Source: Bacillus sp. OxB-1 (GTDB lineage Bacteria; Bacillota; Bacilli; Bacillales_A; Planococcaceae). Taken from it: a stretch of DNA of 64,000 nucleotides. The stretch is taken from NCBI RefSeq assembly GCF_000829195.1, contig NZ_AP013294.1, positions 2,429,001 through 2,493,000 of the forward strand, written 5' to 3'. The translations under genes were made by a program, and so were the position numbers. Positions 52,372 through 60,210 of the stretch are shown here, piece by piece. A model generated the notes under the pieces. The model was not told the DNA's origin. It saw only the letters and a list, made by a program, of their open reading frames with translations, and searched no databases. How positions within the stretch are numbered: the first letter of the stretch is position 1; each line of letters starts with the position of its first letter.

Positions 52372-54081
52372 TTACACTTGATTTGCATGCAGTCTGGCGA
52401 ACATGCCGCCTTGTTCGACGAGTTCCGAATAGGTGCCTTCCTCTTCGATACCGTCCGGTGTCACGACAATGACACGGTCGGCATTGCGGATGGTCGTAAG
52501 CCGGTGTGCAATGACGAGCGTCGTCCGGTTTTCGGACAGCTCCTCGAGCGATTCCTGGATAATGCGTTCCGTCTCCGTGTCGAGGGCGGACGTCGCTTCG
52601 TCCAAGATGAGGATCGGCGGGTTCTTCAGGAACATCCGGGCGATGGCGAGGCGCTGTTTCTGCCCGCCGGACAGTTTCAGTCCGCGTTCACCGATCTGGG
52701 TTTCGTACCCATCCGGTAAATCCGCGATGAATTCTTCCAGATGCGCCCGTTTTGCCGCTTCAAAAATCTCTTCATCCGTCGCATCGAGCTTGCCGTATGC
52801 AATATTTTCTTTGACCGTCCCGGTAAAGAGGAACACGTCTTGCTGGACGATGCCGATTTGGCTGCGCAGCGACTTCTGTGTCATCTGGCGGATATCAAGT
52901 CCGTCAATCGTGATCTGTCCTTCCTGTACATCATAGAAACGGGGGATCAGCGAACAGATCGTCGTTTTGCCTGCGCCTGACGGACCGACGAAGGCGACCG
53001 TTTGGCCGGCTTTGATTGACAGGCTGATGTTTTGCAGCACGGGTTTATTGCCGTCGTAGCCGAACGTGACGTCTGCCAGTTGGATGTCACCGTTCAAATG
53101 GGGGACATCGATGGCGTCCGGCGCGTCTTGAATGTCCGGTTCTTCGTTCATCAGTTGGCGGAATCGGCTGAATCCAGCCATCCCCTTCGGATACATCTCG
53201 AGCAATGCACTGATCTTATCAATCGGTTTCGTAAGGATGTTGACGAACAGGATGAAACTGACAAACTCTCCGGATGTCAATTGTCCGTTGAACGTAAACC
53301 AAGAGCCGACGACCAAGACGACGAGAGTCATAATTCGGGTCGACATATAAATGGAAGAGGAAGTCCACGACATCACTTTATAGGCTACCAACTTCGCCAG
53401 CCTGAAATTGCCGTTGTCTTGATTGAACCGCTTCATTTCAAAATCTTCGTTCGTGAACGATTTCACGACGCGGGACCCGGAGACCGAATCTTCCACGCGG
53501 CCGTTCACTTCGGCGATTTTGCCGTACATATTATGCCAGGCGGCGTTCATTTTCTTATTGCAGTACGTGATAATTACAATCAGAACGGGCACCATGACAA
53601 GTGTGATGAGCGCCAGCTCTGGATTGATGGAATACATGAGTCCAAAGGCGCCGATGATTGTCATGATGGCGATGAAGGCATCTTCCGGCCCGTGATGCGC
53701 AAATTCACCGATATCGAACAGGTCGGTTGTGATGCGGGTCATAATATGCCCGGTTTTCGTATTGTCGAAAAACCGGAACGACTGCCGCTGAACATGTTCG
53801 AACAGTTCTCGGCGCATATCCGTTTCGATATTGATGCCGAGCTTATGGCCGAAATAGTTGACGACGAACTGCAGAAACGTGCTCAATATGTAAATTAAGA
53901 GCAGGAGAACGCTGACCGTCGCGATCCGTCCCCAATCACCGGAAGGGAGCAGGCTATCGATGAACCATTGAACGGCAACCGGAAAGGCGAGCTCCAGCAA
54001 AGCGACAAACACCGCACTCGAAAAGTCTATGATGAACAATCTGCGGTGCGGTTTGTAATAGGAGAAAAATTGTTTTAGCAT
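52372..54081 (-). CDS. ABC exporter, fused membrane and ATPase domains
   Basis: The 569-residue half-transporter has six transmembrane helices (about residues 15-310) and a C-terminal ATPase with Walker A GPSGAGKTT (near residue 363), LSGGQKQRLAIARM and Walker B ILILDEATSALD. It resembles MsbA/LmrA/YfiC-type multidrug or lipid exporters that work as dimers. ATG 54081 has GAGAGG 7 bp upstream. The frame stays open to 54240, but those codons lie in the promoter and a repeat element. A single gene suggests a homodimer. Confidence 0.93.
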   Translation of the reverse strand: MLKQFFSYYKPHRRLFIIDFSSAVFVALLELAFPVAVQWFIDSLLPSGDWGRIATVSVLLLLIYILSTFLQFVVNYFGHKLGINIETDMRRELFEHVQRQSFRFFDNTKTGHIMTRITTDLFDIGEFAHHGPEDAFIAIMTIIGAFGLMYSINPELALITLVMVPVLIVIITYCNKKMNAAWHNMYGKIAEVNGRVEDSVSGSRVVKSFTNEDFEMKRFNQDNGNFRLAKLVAYKVMSWTSSSIYMSTRIMTLVVLVVGSWFTFNGQLTSGEFVSFILFVNILTKPIDKISALLEMYPKGMAGFSRFRQLMNEEPDIQDAPDAIDVPHLNGDIQLADVTFGYDGNKPVLQNISLSIKAGQTVAFVGPSGAGKTTICSLIPRFYDVQEGQITIDGLDIRQMTQKSLRSQIGIVQQDVFLFTGTVKENIAYGKLDATDEEIFEAAKRAHLEEFIADLPDGYETQIGERGLKLSGGQKQRLAIARMFLKNPPILILDEATSALDTETERIIQESLEELSENRTTLVIAHRLTTIRNADRVIVVTPDGIEEEGTYSELVEQGGMFARLHANQV

Positions 54082-54209
54082 AGTGTGTCCTCTCAAGTGA
54101 AGTAATCCGTATTGGAAATAAAAAGAAACCATTCCATGGCGAATGGCTGCTGCTTTCGGGATAGATTCTTTTTCAATAAGAATTATATCATATTTTGGCC
54201 AACTCCAAA

Positions 54210-54266
54210 GGTGACAGTCACCTTTGCAATTCAGACACAATTCCGAATTATAAGGAGACTGTCACC
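54210..54266. repeat. 57-bp GGTGACAGTCACC-family element, core shortened
   Basis: It runs from GGTGACAGTCACC (54210-54222) to GAGACTGTCACC (ending 54266). The core keeps GACACAATTCCGAATTATAAGG but has lost the GATTCAGAATAG loop. It sits between the ABC exporter promoter and a small gene. Confidence 0.75.
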
Positions 54267-54281
54267 AATGGTCCTAATCCC

Positions 54282-54458
54282 TCATTCGGGATCTCGCGTT
54301 TTAGCATTCCTGCTGTTGTCACCAAAGTCCTCTGCGAACTCTTGACTCCGGTTTTCATACTGGTTATTCGTATTGCTGTTGCTGTTGCGATTGTCTTTGT
54401 AGACGTGATGGGGATTGTGCGTTCTCTCGTTCATCGTCTTTTTATTATTCTTATTCAT
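54282..54458 (-). CDS. Small Asn-rich hydrophilic protein
   Basis: The 58-residue protein starts at ATG 54458 with a near-perfect GGAGGTGA exactly 6 bp upstream. It is very hydrophilic, with 15 Asn and an NSNSNTNN run, and ends EFAEDFGDNSRNAKTRDPE. No membrane segment or known motif is seen. Its composition and size recall small spore or stress proteins of Bacillales, which is only a suggestion. The ribosome site makes it a convincing gene although it is too short for many gene finders. Confidence 0.65.
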   Translation of the reverse strand: MNKNNKKTMNERTHNPHHVYKDNRNSNSNTNNQYENRSQEFAEDFGDNSRNAKTRDPE

Positions 54459-54676
54459 CGTCGGTCACCTCCTACAGCGTACTATGCTCGGACGACGGTG
54501 GATGTATACGCAGACAGCCGAGGCGTCAAGGTTTTATCGAAAGTGTAAGGCAGTATTGAATTATCGCGTAACTTTTACAAGTCTAGTATAATGGACAAGA
54601 CACCACCAGTGATTTGACAGCAAAGAACAGGAAGAAATTAGCGGTGGCAATGAATTAGAGAAGGGAATTGGATAGG

Positions 54677-55186
54677 ATGACAATTGAAAAGTTGCAAGAA
54701 GGTTCGAAGAATATGAATGCGGCAATCCAGGAAATGGTGAAATTGATCGAAGCGGCAGATACCTCGTTATTGTACCAAAAACCATCCGAAGAAGAATGGT
54801 CTGTCATGCAAATTGCAAGCCATGTCATCGAAGCGGTGGAGTTCTGGGCAGCTGATTTGGAAGCGTTGCTAATCGTGCCAGGCGCAAAATGGGGACGCAA
54901 CCACGAACATGTCCGGCGCTTGGCTGCTGTCGAGGAAACCTATGTGTCGGGTGTGACAGCCGAAGAGGCGACGCGTCGTCTACAAGCGCTCATGCCGCTT
55001 GTAGACCAGGCGTTCTCGAAAGTGCAGGAAGAAGATTTGGCGAAAACCGCTCCAAGCTACAATCCAAACTTCGATGGCAAACCGCTATCTTTCCTGATTG
55101 ACCATCTGCTAATCAAACATGTAGAAGGACATTTGGGACAGATGGAGCGTCATTTGGAGAAAGTGAAAAAACAGGCAGTCAACTAA
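54677..55186 (+). CDS. DinB-superfamily protein
   Basis: The 169-residue four-helix-bundle protein has the three putative metal-binding histidines of the family: MQIASHVIEAVEFW near residue 45, and LIDHLLIKHVEGHLGQMERH at about 140-158. DinB/YfiT-like proteins are metal-dependent and mostly of unknown function; some are thiol-S-transferases. ATG 54677 is preferred; a TTG at 54668 lies in the same frame closer to AAGGG. A terminator follows. Confidence 0.82.
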   Translation: MTIEKLQEGSKNMNAAIQEMVKLIEAADTSLLYQKPSEEEWSVMQIASHVIEAVEFWAADLEALLIVPGAKWGRNHEHVRRLAAVEETYVSGVTAEEATRRLQALMPLVDQAFSKVQEEDLAKTAPSYNPNFDGKPLSFLIDHLLIKHVEGHLGQMERHLEKVKKQAVN

Positions 55187-55206
55187 AAGTCATTGGGATG
55201 GCCATA

Positions 55207-55244
55207 AGCACAAGAGACGCAACCATGCTCTCTTGTGCTTTTTT
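55207..55244 (+). terminator. Terminator of the DinB-family gene
   Basis: AGCACAAGAG/CTCTTGTGCT, a 10-bp perfect stem, is followed by TTTTTT. Confidence 0.88.
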
Positions 55245-55326
55245 GGTGCCAGGCACTCAAACATTCATGTTTGTTTAAACAATCATGAATGTTTGAACTT
55301 TCGCGTTTGTTTTGGTGCCTGGCACC
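55245..55326. repeat. Complete 82-bp GGTGCCTGGCACC-family element
   Basis: The ends are GGTGCCAGGCAC (55245-55256) and GGTGCCTGGCACC (55314-55326). Inside, CAAACATTCATG pairs perfectly with CATGAATGTTTG. It begins at the last base of the DinB terminator T-run and ends 18 bp before the helicase gene. Confidence 0.82.
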
Positions 55327-55344
55327 GGTTTCGTTGTCCATGAT

Positions 55345-58300
55345 ATGATAGAGAAATGGTTTCTTGAACTATTAGGATCGTGGAAAGTAGGCATGAACGT
55401 GGAGCAAGCAGTTTCGAAACAGTCAGTATTCTCCTGCGGTCTCAGTGTGACGGACAATGCCCGCAGGGGGATTTCCAAATATGCGAAAGATGAATTCGCC
55501 TTTTTTGCGATGCAGCAGGCGTTTGACGTACATATTGAAAAGGGGCCGATCAACAAACATGGGAACATGGCGTTTTCGGTTTTCTTTGATAATGAAATGA
55601 ATGAGGCGTTGGCTGCCCATTTGAACGGCAGGGTGGCGGTGATGGAGTGCGTCACTAAAAATGACGGTTTTCTGGCAACCGGTTTTCATGTACGGGGCCG
55701 TTCCGAACCGGTCCGCACGAATCGCCGCTGCTCCACCCGATTGAAGTTTCAGATCGGCCGTCCGATGCCTTTGCCGCTTGAATTGTATACGAGCCTCCGG
55801 GAGCTGCCCGTGGCGGCGGAGCGTTCGGAGTATGTCCAGAAACGGATCTCCAGCTGGGAAGGGTATTTGCGTATCCAGGAACGCAATGCGGATGCAGAAG
55901 ATGTCATCACTTCATTCACAAAAGCCCGATTGAATGAGGATTTCAGCAAGTTGCGTGTCAGTTGTCATGGATTGAAGGCGAATGAATGGAAAACGATCAC
56001 GGGATTTAGCGCGAAGTTCAAAGGGCAGTCGCATGATTTTGGACAAGTCGTCCAAGCGAACCGATCGCAAAGCATTGTGGAGATCGAATTGAACCGCAAA
56101 TACCAGGCCATGGCCCGCCGACAGGAATGGCCATCCGCCAACCATCAGGATCTCGTCTTCAGCAATTTTGCGGAACTAAGCCAAGTGAAACGGCTGCGGA
56201 AAGGCTTCAAGGATCTCCAAGATGGGCTTGCCGCCAATCCGAACTTGGAGAAGATCCTGTTCGAGGAACGCCCGGTCGTCCGTATTTCCAAAAAACAGCT
56301 CGACCTCGAATTCCACAACAATTTGAATGAATTCCAAAGGGAGGCGGTCACGGGAGCAATGACAGCGAACGATCTATATGTCATCCAAGGACCTCCCGGG
56401 ACAGGGAAAACGACGGTCATTTCGGAGATTTGCCATCAAAATGTGAAAGCCGGCCTCCGAACCCTCGTCGCTTCTCAAGCGAATCTGGCGGTCGACAACG
56501 CCCTGGGCAGATTGCTGACCCACCAAGATATCCGGATTTTGCGCTACGGCAGGACGGAGAGCATCGAGGAAGAGGGGAAGCGGTTCATCGAGGAAAATGT
56601 CGCTTCTTATTGGAGGGACCAAACGTTGCGCACGGTGCAGGAGCATCTTCATTCCTACGCAAAACGAAAAAAGCAGTTGGAGCGGGAGCTCGACCAAGGC
56701 GTGCAGCGCAAAGAAAAATATGTCCAAGACTTGGAATCCATCGCGGAGCGGATTCGTTTAAAAGAGGCGGCCCATACCGAGCAGCAAACCATTGTGAAAG
56801 AGTGGAAACGCTTGAACGCCAAGACGGAAGAGCTCCAGAAGGAACTGGAAAACCTCGTTCAAGCGAAAACGGAGCTGAACCGATCAGCCGAACAACTCGA
56901 TGAAGAAATCGGGCAAATCGAAGCGTTTCTTCATGTAAACAGCGACAAGCTGGAACAGGAATCTGAAATCGAACGCTTGAAAGGGCAAATGGCTCACTTG
57001 CGCAATGAAATCGCCTACCGGGAAACATTGCAGCAGATTGATGGGCTGAGCACTTCGTTGGAGACATTGCGCCGGGAAATGGAAAAGAAGAAGCGCAATG
57101 CCATCCAATTGCGGGCTTTCTCCGAAAATCTGCCTGCCTTGACCAAATTGGATTCATTAAAAAACCAGCTAGCGGAAATCGGGATCATGCCGAATGATGA
57201 GACCATTCGACACATGAAGGAACTCAGCCGGCTGATCGCCTCCATCCAGGAGGAAAAATCCGGCTATACAGAGTGGATCGGGTTGAGCGAGCGTCTGGAC
57301 AAAGCATTGGAAATGATCGAGAAACTATTGGTGCGGGAAGGCTTTTGGAAGCAGATCCAACAGTATCCAGTCCCGGCCAACCGTCGATACACCGCCCTGC
57401 GGGATATCAATGCCTTGATCGACAATATCGGCCGTTACCTCGTCAGGCCGGATCATAAGCAAGCTCTGGCGGTCCGGACATATTCCCCTAAGAAATTTGA
57501 AATCCTCGAAAACGTCGCCACTGCTTTCAACATTTTGAAGGATCGGAAATGGTACACGGAAACACAGCTGGCCGCGGTGAATGACTCGAAATCGCTGTTC
57601 CATCGGGTTAAAGAGGACATAGCAGAACAAGTGAAACTGGCCATTTATCAAGCGGATCAGGAACTGAAGAGCTTGCGGGCAACCGCGGAAGCAGAGGAAA
57701 GTAAACTGCTCGACATGCGAACAGCAAGCTCCGCCCAACTTGCCGTCATTGGAGAATTTGACGAAACGGCCGACTTGACGGAAAAAATCGAGCAACTGAC
57801 TAATATGGAGAAGATGGTCGCTTCATATGAAGAAACGATAGCCATCTGGAATGAAAAATCTGTGGAGCTGGAAGCGAAAAAGAAGCAACAGCAGGATGTG
57901 GCACATCGGATTGAAACAAATACAGAAGGACATCTGGCGCGAACTACAGAAATCGAAAAATACCGCCTTCAAATGAATGATCTTGAAGCGCGTCAGCAGG
58001 AGCTGGCCGCAATCTTGGAGCAACAACCCGAAGCGGAGCAACAACAAGTACAAACTAAAATGAAGGAACTATCCGCACAGATGGCAGAATGGGAGCGGGA
58101 ACAAGAGCGCTTGCCCATTACGATGGCATTGCAGGAAAAATGGGTTTCTTTATTACAAGAGGCGAACGATTATGACCTCGATGAAATCAGGAAGTTGTAT
58201 GTCCGGCATGCCAATGTCATCGGGACGACTTGCGTCGCATCTGCCCGGCGGGACTTCATGGAAGAATATCCTGACTTCGATGTTGTCATTATCGATGAAG

Positions 58301-59229
58301 TTTCGAAAGCGACCCCTCCCGAATTATTGTTGCCGATGTTGAAAGGGAAAAAGATCATTTTGGTCGGGGATCATCATCAGCTGCCGCCGCTCGTCGGTCA
58401 GGAAACGATGGATGAATTCCTGGAAGAGATTGAAGATCGGGAAGAGAAACGGGAACTCGAGAAGCTGTTGAAAGAGTCTTTATTCGAACGGCTTTTCCGG
58501 ACGTTGCCGAAGCAGAACAAGACGATGCTCGGCATCCAATACCGGATGCACGAACGCATCATGGAGACGATTGCGCCATTTTACGAGGAAGGCGATTCCC
58601 GCTTGCTTTGCGGTTTGGACGATTCGGACACAGTGCGGGATCATTTGCTGGAATCCCGTCATATCAAAAGGAAGGATCATCTGCTTTGGTTCGATCTGCC
58701 GAATGCCCCGGCGTTTTTCGAGGAGAAGGCGAAGGGTGGCACCAGCTTGTACAATCAAGCGGAATTGAATGTGATCCGCGACCTGCTGGAAGAACTGGAG
58801 GAAAGCGTCGGGACGGCGAAACAGCAAGGCCGGTTCCGTCCGGATGATCGGAAAAGCGTGGGCGTCATCAGTTTCTACGGGGAGCAAGTGAAGCGCATCG
58901 ATCGGTTGATCCAGCAGGAATTGATTCCCCGGCATCTGCATTGCCGGACGGGATCGGTGGATAAATTCCAAGGGATGGAAATGGACATCATCGTGCTGAG
59001 CTTTGTCCGGAATCACCGGCAAAAGAGCGGCAGCATCGGGTTTGCGAAAGACTACCGGCGGTTGAATGTCGCGTTGTCCCGGGCGCGGGAATTGCTGATC
59101 GTCGTCGGAAGTTCGGAAATGTTCACGATCCGGACGAAAGACGCCAAGTCGCGGGAGATGTACGGACGTCTGCTGGATGAAATCAAAAAGGGGAACGGCT
59201 TGCGGGAAGTTCAAGGACAAATGGGGTAA
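55345..59229 (+). CDS. Very large SF1 (UPF1-like) helicase with long coiled coil
   Basis: The protein has about 1294 residues. An N-terminal region (1-330) carries a beta-barrel-like part. AAA_11 follows with Walker A QGPPGTGKTT near residue 350 and ASQANLAVDNAL. Then comes a coiled-coil insertion of roughly 500 residues (about 430-940). Next come motif II VVIIDEVSKATPPELLLPML near 980, VGDHHQLPP and GIQYRMHERIM. The AAA_12 half ends with SVDKFQGMEMDIIVLSFVRN and RRLNVALSRARELLIVVGS. Unwinding of DNA or RNA is expected; the biological role is unknown. The start is uncertain: ATG 55345 lacks a good ribosome site and ATG 55393 is an alternative. The next gene follows after 6 bp. Confidence 0.82.
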   Translation: MIEKWFLELLGSWKVGMNVEQAVSKQSVFSCGLSVTDNARRGISKYAKDEFAFFAMQQAFDVHIEKGPINKHGNMAFSVFFDNEMNEALAAHLNGRVAVMECVTKNDGFLATGFHVRGRSEPVRTNRRCSTRLKFQIGRPMPLPLELYTSLRELPVAAERSEYVQKRISSWEGYLRIQERNADAEDVITSFTKARLNEDFSKLRVSCHGLKANEWKTITGFSAKFKGQSHDFGQVVQANRSQSIVEIELNRKYQAMARRQEWPSANHQDLVFSNFAELSQVKRLRKGFKDLQDGLAANPNLEKILFEERPVVRISKKQLDLEFHNNLNEFQREAVTGAMTANDLYVIQGPPGTGKTTVISEICHQNVKAGLRTLVASQANLAVDNALGRLLTHQDIRILRYGRTESIEEEGKRFIEENVASYWRDQTLRTVQEHLHSYAKRKKQLERELDQGVQRKEKYVQDLESIAERIRLKEAAHTEQQTIVKEWKRLNAKTEELQKELENLVQAKTELNRSAEQLDEEIGQIEAFLHVNSDKLEQESEIERLKGQMAHLRNEIAYRETLQQIDGLSTSLETLRREMEKKKRNAIQLRAFSENLPALTKLDSLKNQLAEIGIMPNDETIRHMKELSRLIASIQEEKSGYTEWIGLSERLDKALEMIEKLLVREGFWKQIQQYPVPANRRYTALRDINALIDNIGRYLVRPDHKQALAVRTYSPKKFEILENVATAFNILKDRKWYTETQLAAVNDSKSLFHRVKEDIAEQVKLAIYQADQELKSLRATAEAEESKLLDMRTASSAQLAVIGEFDETADLTEKIEQLTNMEKMVASYEETIAIWNEKSVELEAKKKQQQDVAHRIETNTEGHLARTTEIEKYRLQMNDLEARQQELAAILEQQPEAEQQQVQTKMKELSAQMAEWEREQERLPITMALQEKWVSLLQEANDYDLDEIRKLYVRHANVIGTTCVASARRDFMEEYPDFDVVIIDEVSKATPPELLLPMLKGKKIILVGDHHQLPPLVGQETMDEFLEEIEDREEKRELEKLLKESLFERLFRTLPKQNKTMLGIQYRMHERIMETIAPFYEEGDSRLLCGLDDSDTVRDHLLESRHIKRKDHLLWFDLPNAPAFFEEKAKGGTSLYNQAELNVIRDLLEELEESVGTAKQQGRFRPDDRKSVGVISFYGEQVKRIDRLIQQELIPRHLHCRTGSVDKFQGMEMDIIVLSFVRNHRQKSGSIGFAKDYRRLNVALSRARELLIVVGSSEMFTIRTKDAKSREMYGRLLDEIKKGNGLREVQGQMG

Positions 59230-59235
59230 GCGGAG

Positions 59236-60036
59236 GTGGAGAAGATCAAAGAGTTGGTCCATCGGCTGAAGAAGGAGCTGCAAGACGGTTTCCAGGTGAA
59301 AGTGCTGGAGTCGCTGACGTGGAATTTACCTGTCCGTTCCGTCGACATCGAATATGAAACGATCCGAAAGTCGAAAATGGATATTTTAATGAAAATGATT
59401 TTGATCGCCTTTCAAGAAGGGTCCATTTCGGATGAGGAGGAACTAAGCGACATTTTACTGGTCGAACCGCTTTTCATCCAAGATTTGATTGCCAAGATGG
59501 AAAGAACGGGCATCATTGCAAAAAACGGCCCATATTTTACCTTGACGGCTGCCGGAAGAAGACAGCTGGAATCCGGTGTGTTTGAAAGCGAGCCGGAGCG
59601 AGGCGTCCACACCACCCTCTACAGCCCGGTTCATCAAGCTTTCCTGAAGGGTGAGGGGAAGGGACCTTCAGAGAAAGTCGATGAATCGTACCGCTATGCG
59701 GATGAGACAGATGGATGGGATGTCACCCGTTTGGGAGATGAGGAGATGCTCGACATACTCCGGGCGACAGGCATCGAGTCAGTGGAGGGCGAGGCCCAAA
59801 TCGTCGTCTCCAACATCATCTCGGCTTCGGAAAGTGGGGGCGAGCAAGAGGTACCCTGCATCGAATTCCGGCTGCATCAAGCCGCGGAAGACCTGTTCTA
59901 TGCCCGCGTATGGAACACATTGACGGAGCAATGGGATGGACATCTCGAAGCCGAGTTGACTGAAAAAGAAGTGAAGACATGGCGGAAGCGATATGTATCA
60001 GGCGCCCATACAAACTTGAAAGTCCGGAAAACGTGA
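59236..60036 (+). CDS. Winged-helix partner of the large helicase
   Basis: The 266-residue protein has an N-terminal region with LVHRLKKELQDGF. A winged-helix-like segment follows at about 45-112 (SISDEEELSDILLVEPLFIQ, then AKMERTGIIAKNGPYFTLTAAGRRQL). The acidic C-terminal part (about 150-266) is unrecognised. It begins with GTG 59236, 6 bp after the helicase stop, and is clearly in the same operon. The tight link suggests that it guides or regulates the helicase. No known defence-system partner domain (PLD, TIR, methylase) is visible. Confidence 0.7.
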   Translation: MEKIKELVHRLKKELQDGFQVKVLESLTWNLPVRSVDIEYETIRKSKMDILMKMILIAFQEGSISDEEELSDILLVEPLFIQDLIAKMERTGIIAKNGPYFTLTAAGRRQLESGVFESEPERGVHTTLYSPVHQAFLKGEGKGPSEKVDESYRYADETDGWDVTRLGDEEMLDILRATGIESVEGEAQIVVSNIISASESGGEQEVPCIEFRLHQAAEDLFYARVWNTLTEQWDGHLEAELTEKEVKTWRKRYVSGAHTNLKVRKT

Positions 60037-60060
60037 TTGTGTAAACAATCGCGTTTTTTT
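60030..60060 (+). terminator. Terminator of the helicase operon
   Basis: AACGTGATTGT/ACAATCGCGTT (one G-T pair) with a 4-nt loop is followed by TTTTT. Confidence 0.88.
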
Positions 60061-60210
60061 CCATTGAACCCGATTGTTTGGATATCTGGAATCTGTTTAA
60101 AAGGTCGCGACCGAGGGAAGAAGGGTATAGATTGTTATTTTGGTAGAGGTTTCAGGGGATTGTTGACGTGCAATCTGACAGACTGATTCAAGGAAAAGGG
60201 AGATGACAAA

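Noticed and set aside
54082..54240. 53-codon N-terminal extension of the ABC exporter
   Set aside because: These codons cross the promoter region and a repeat element; ATG 54081 has the ribosome site and the family start.
54195..54548. 117-codon plus-strand frame starting in the repeat element
   Set aside because: It lies antisense to the small Asn-rich gene, which has the ribosome site; its first codons are the repeat itself.
60095..60128. GTTTAA and GGGTAT as a sigma-B promoter for the catalase
   Set aside because: The spacing is 22 bp, while sigma-B promoters need about 12-15 bp; no better -35 is present.
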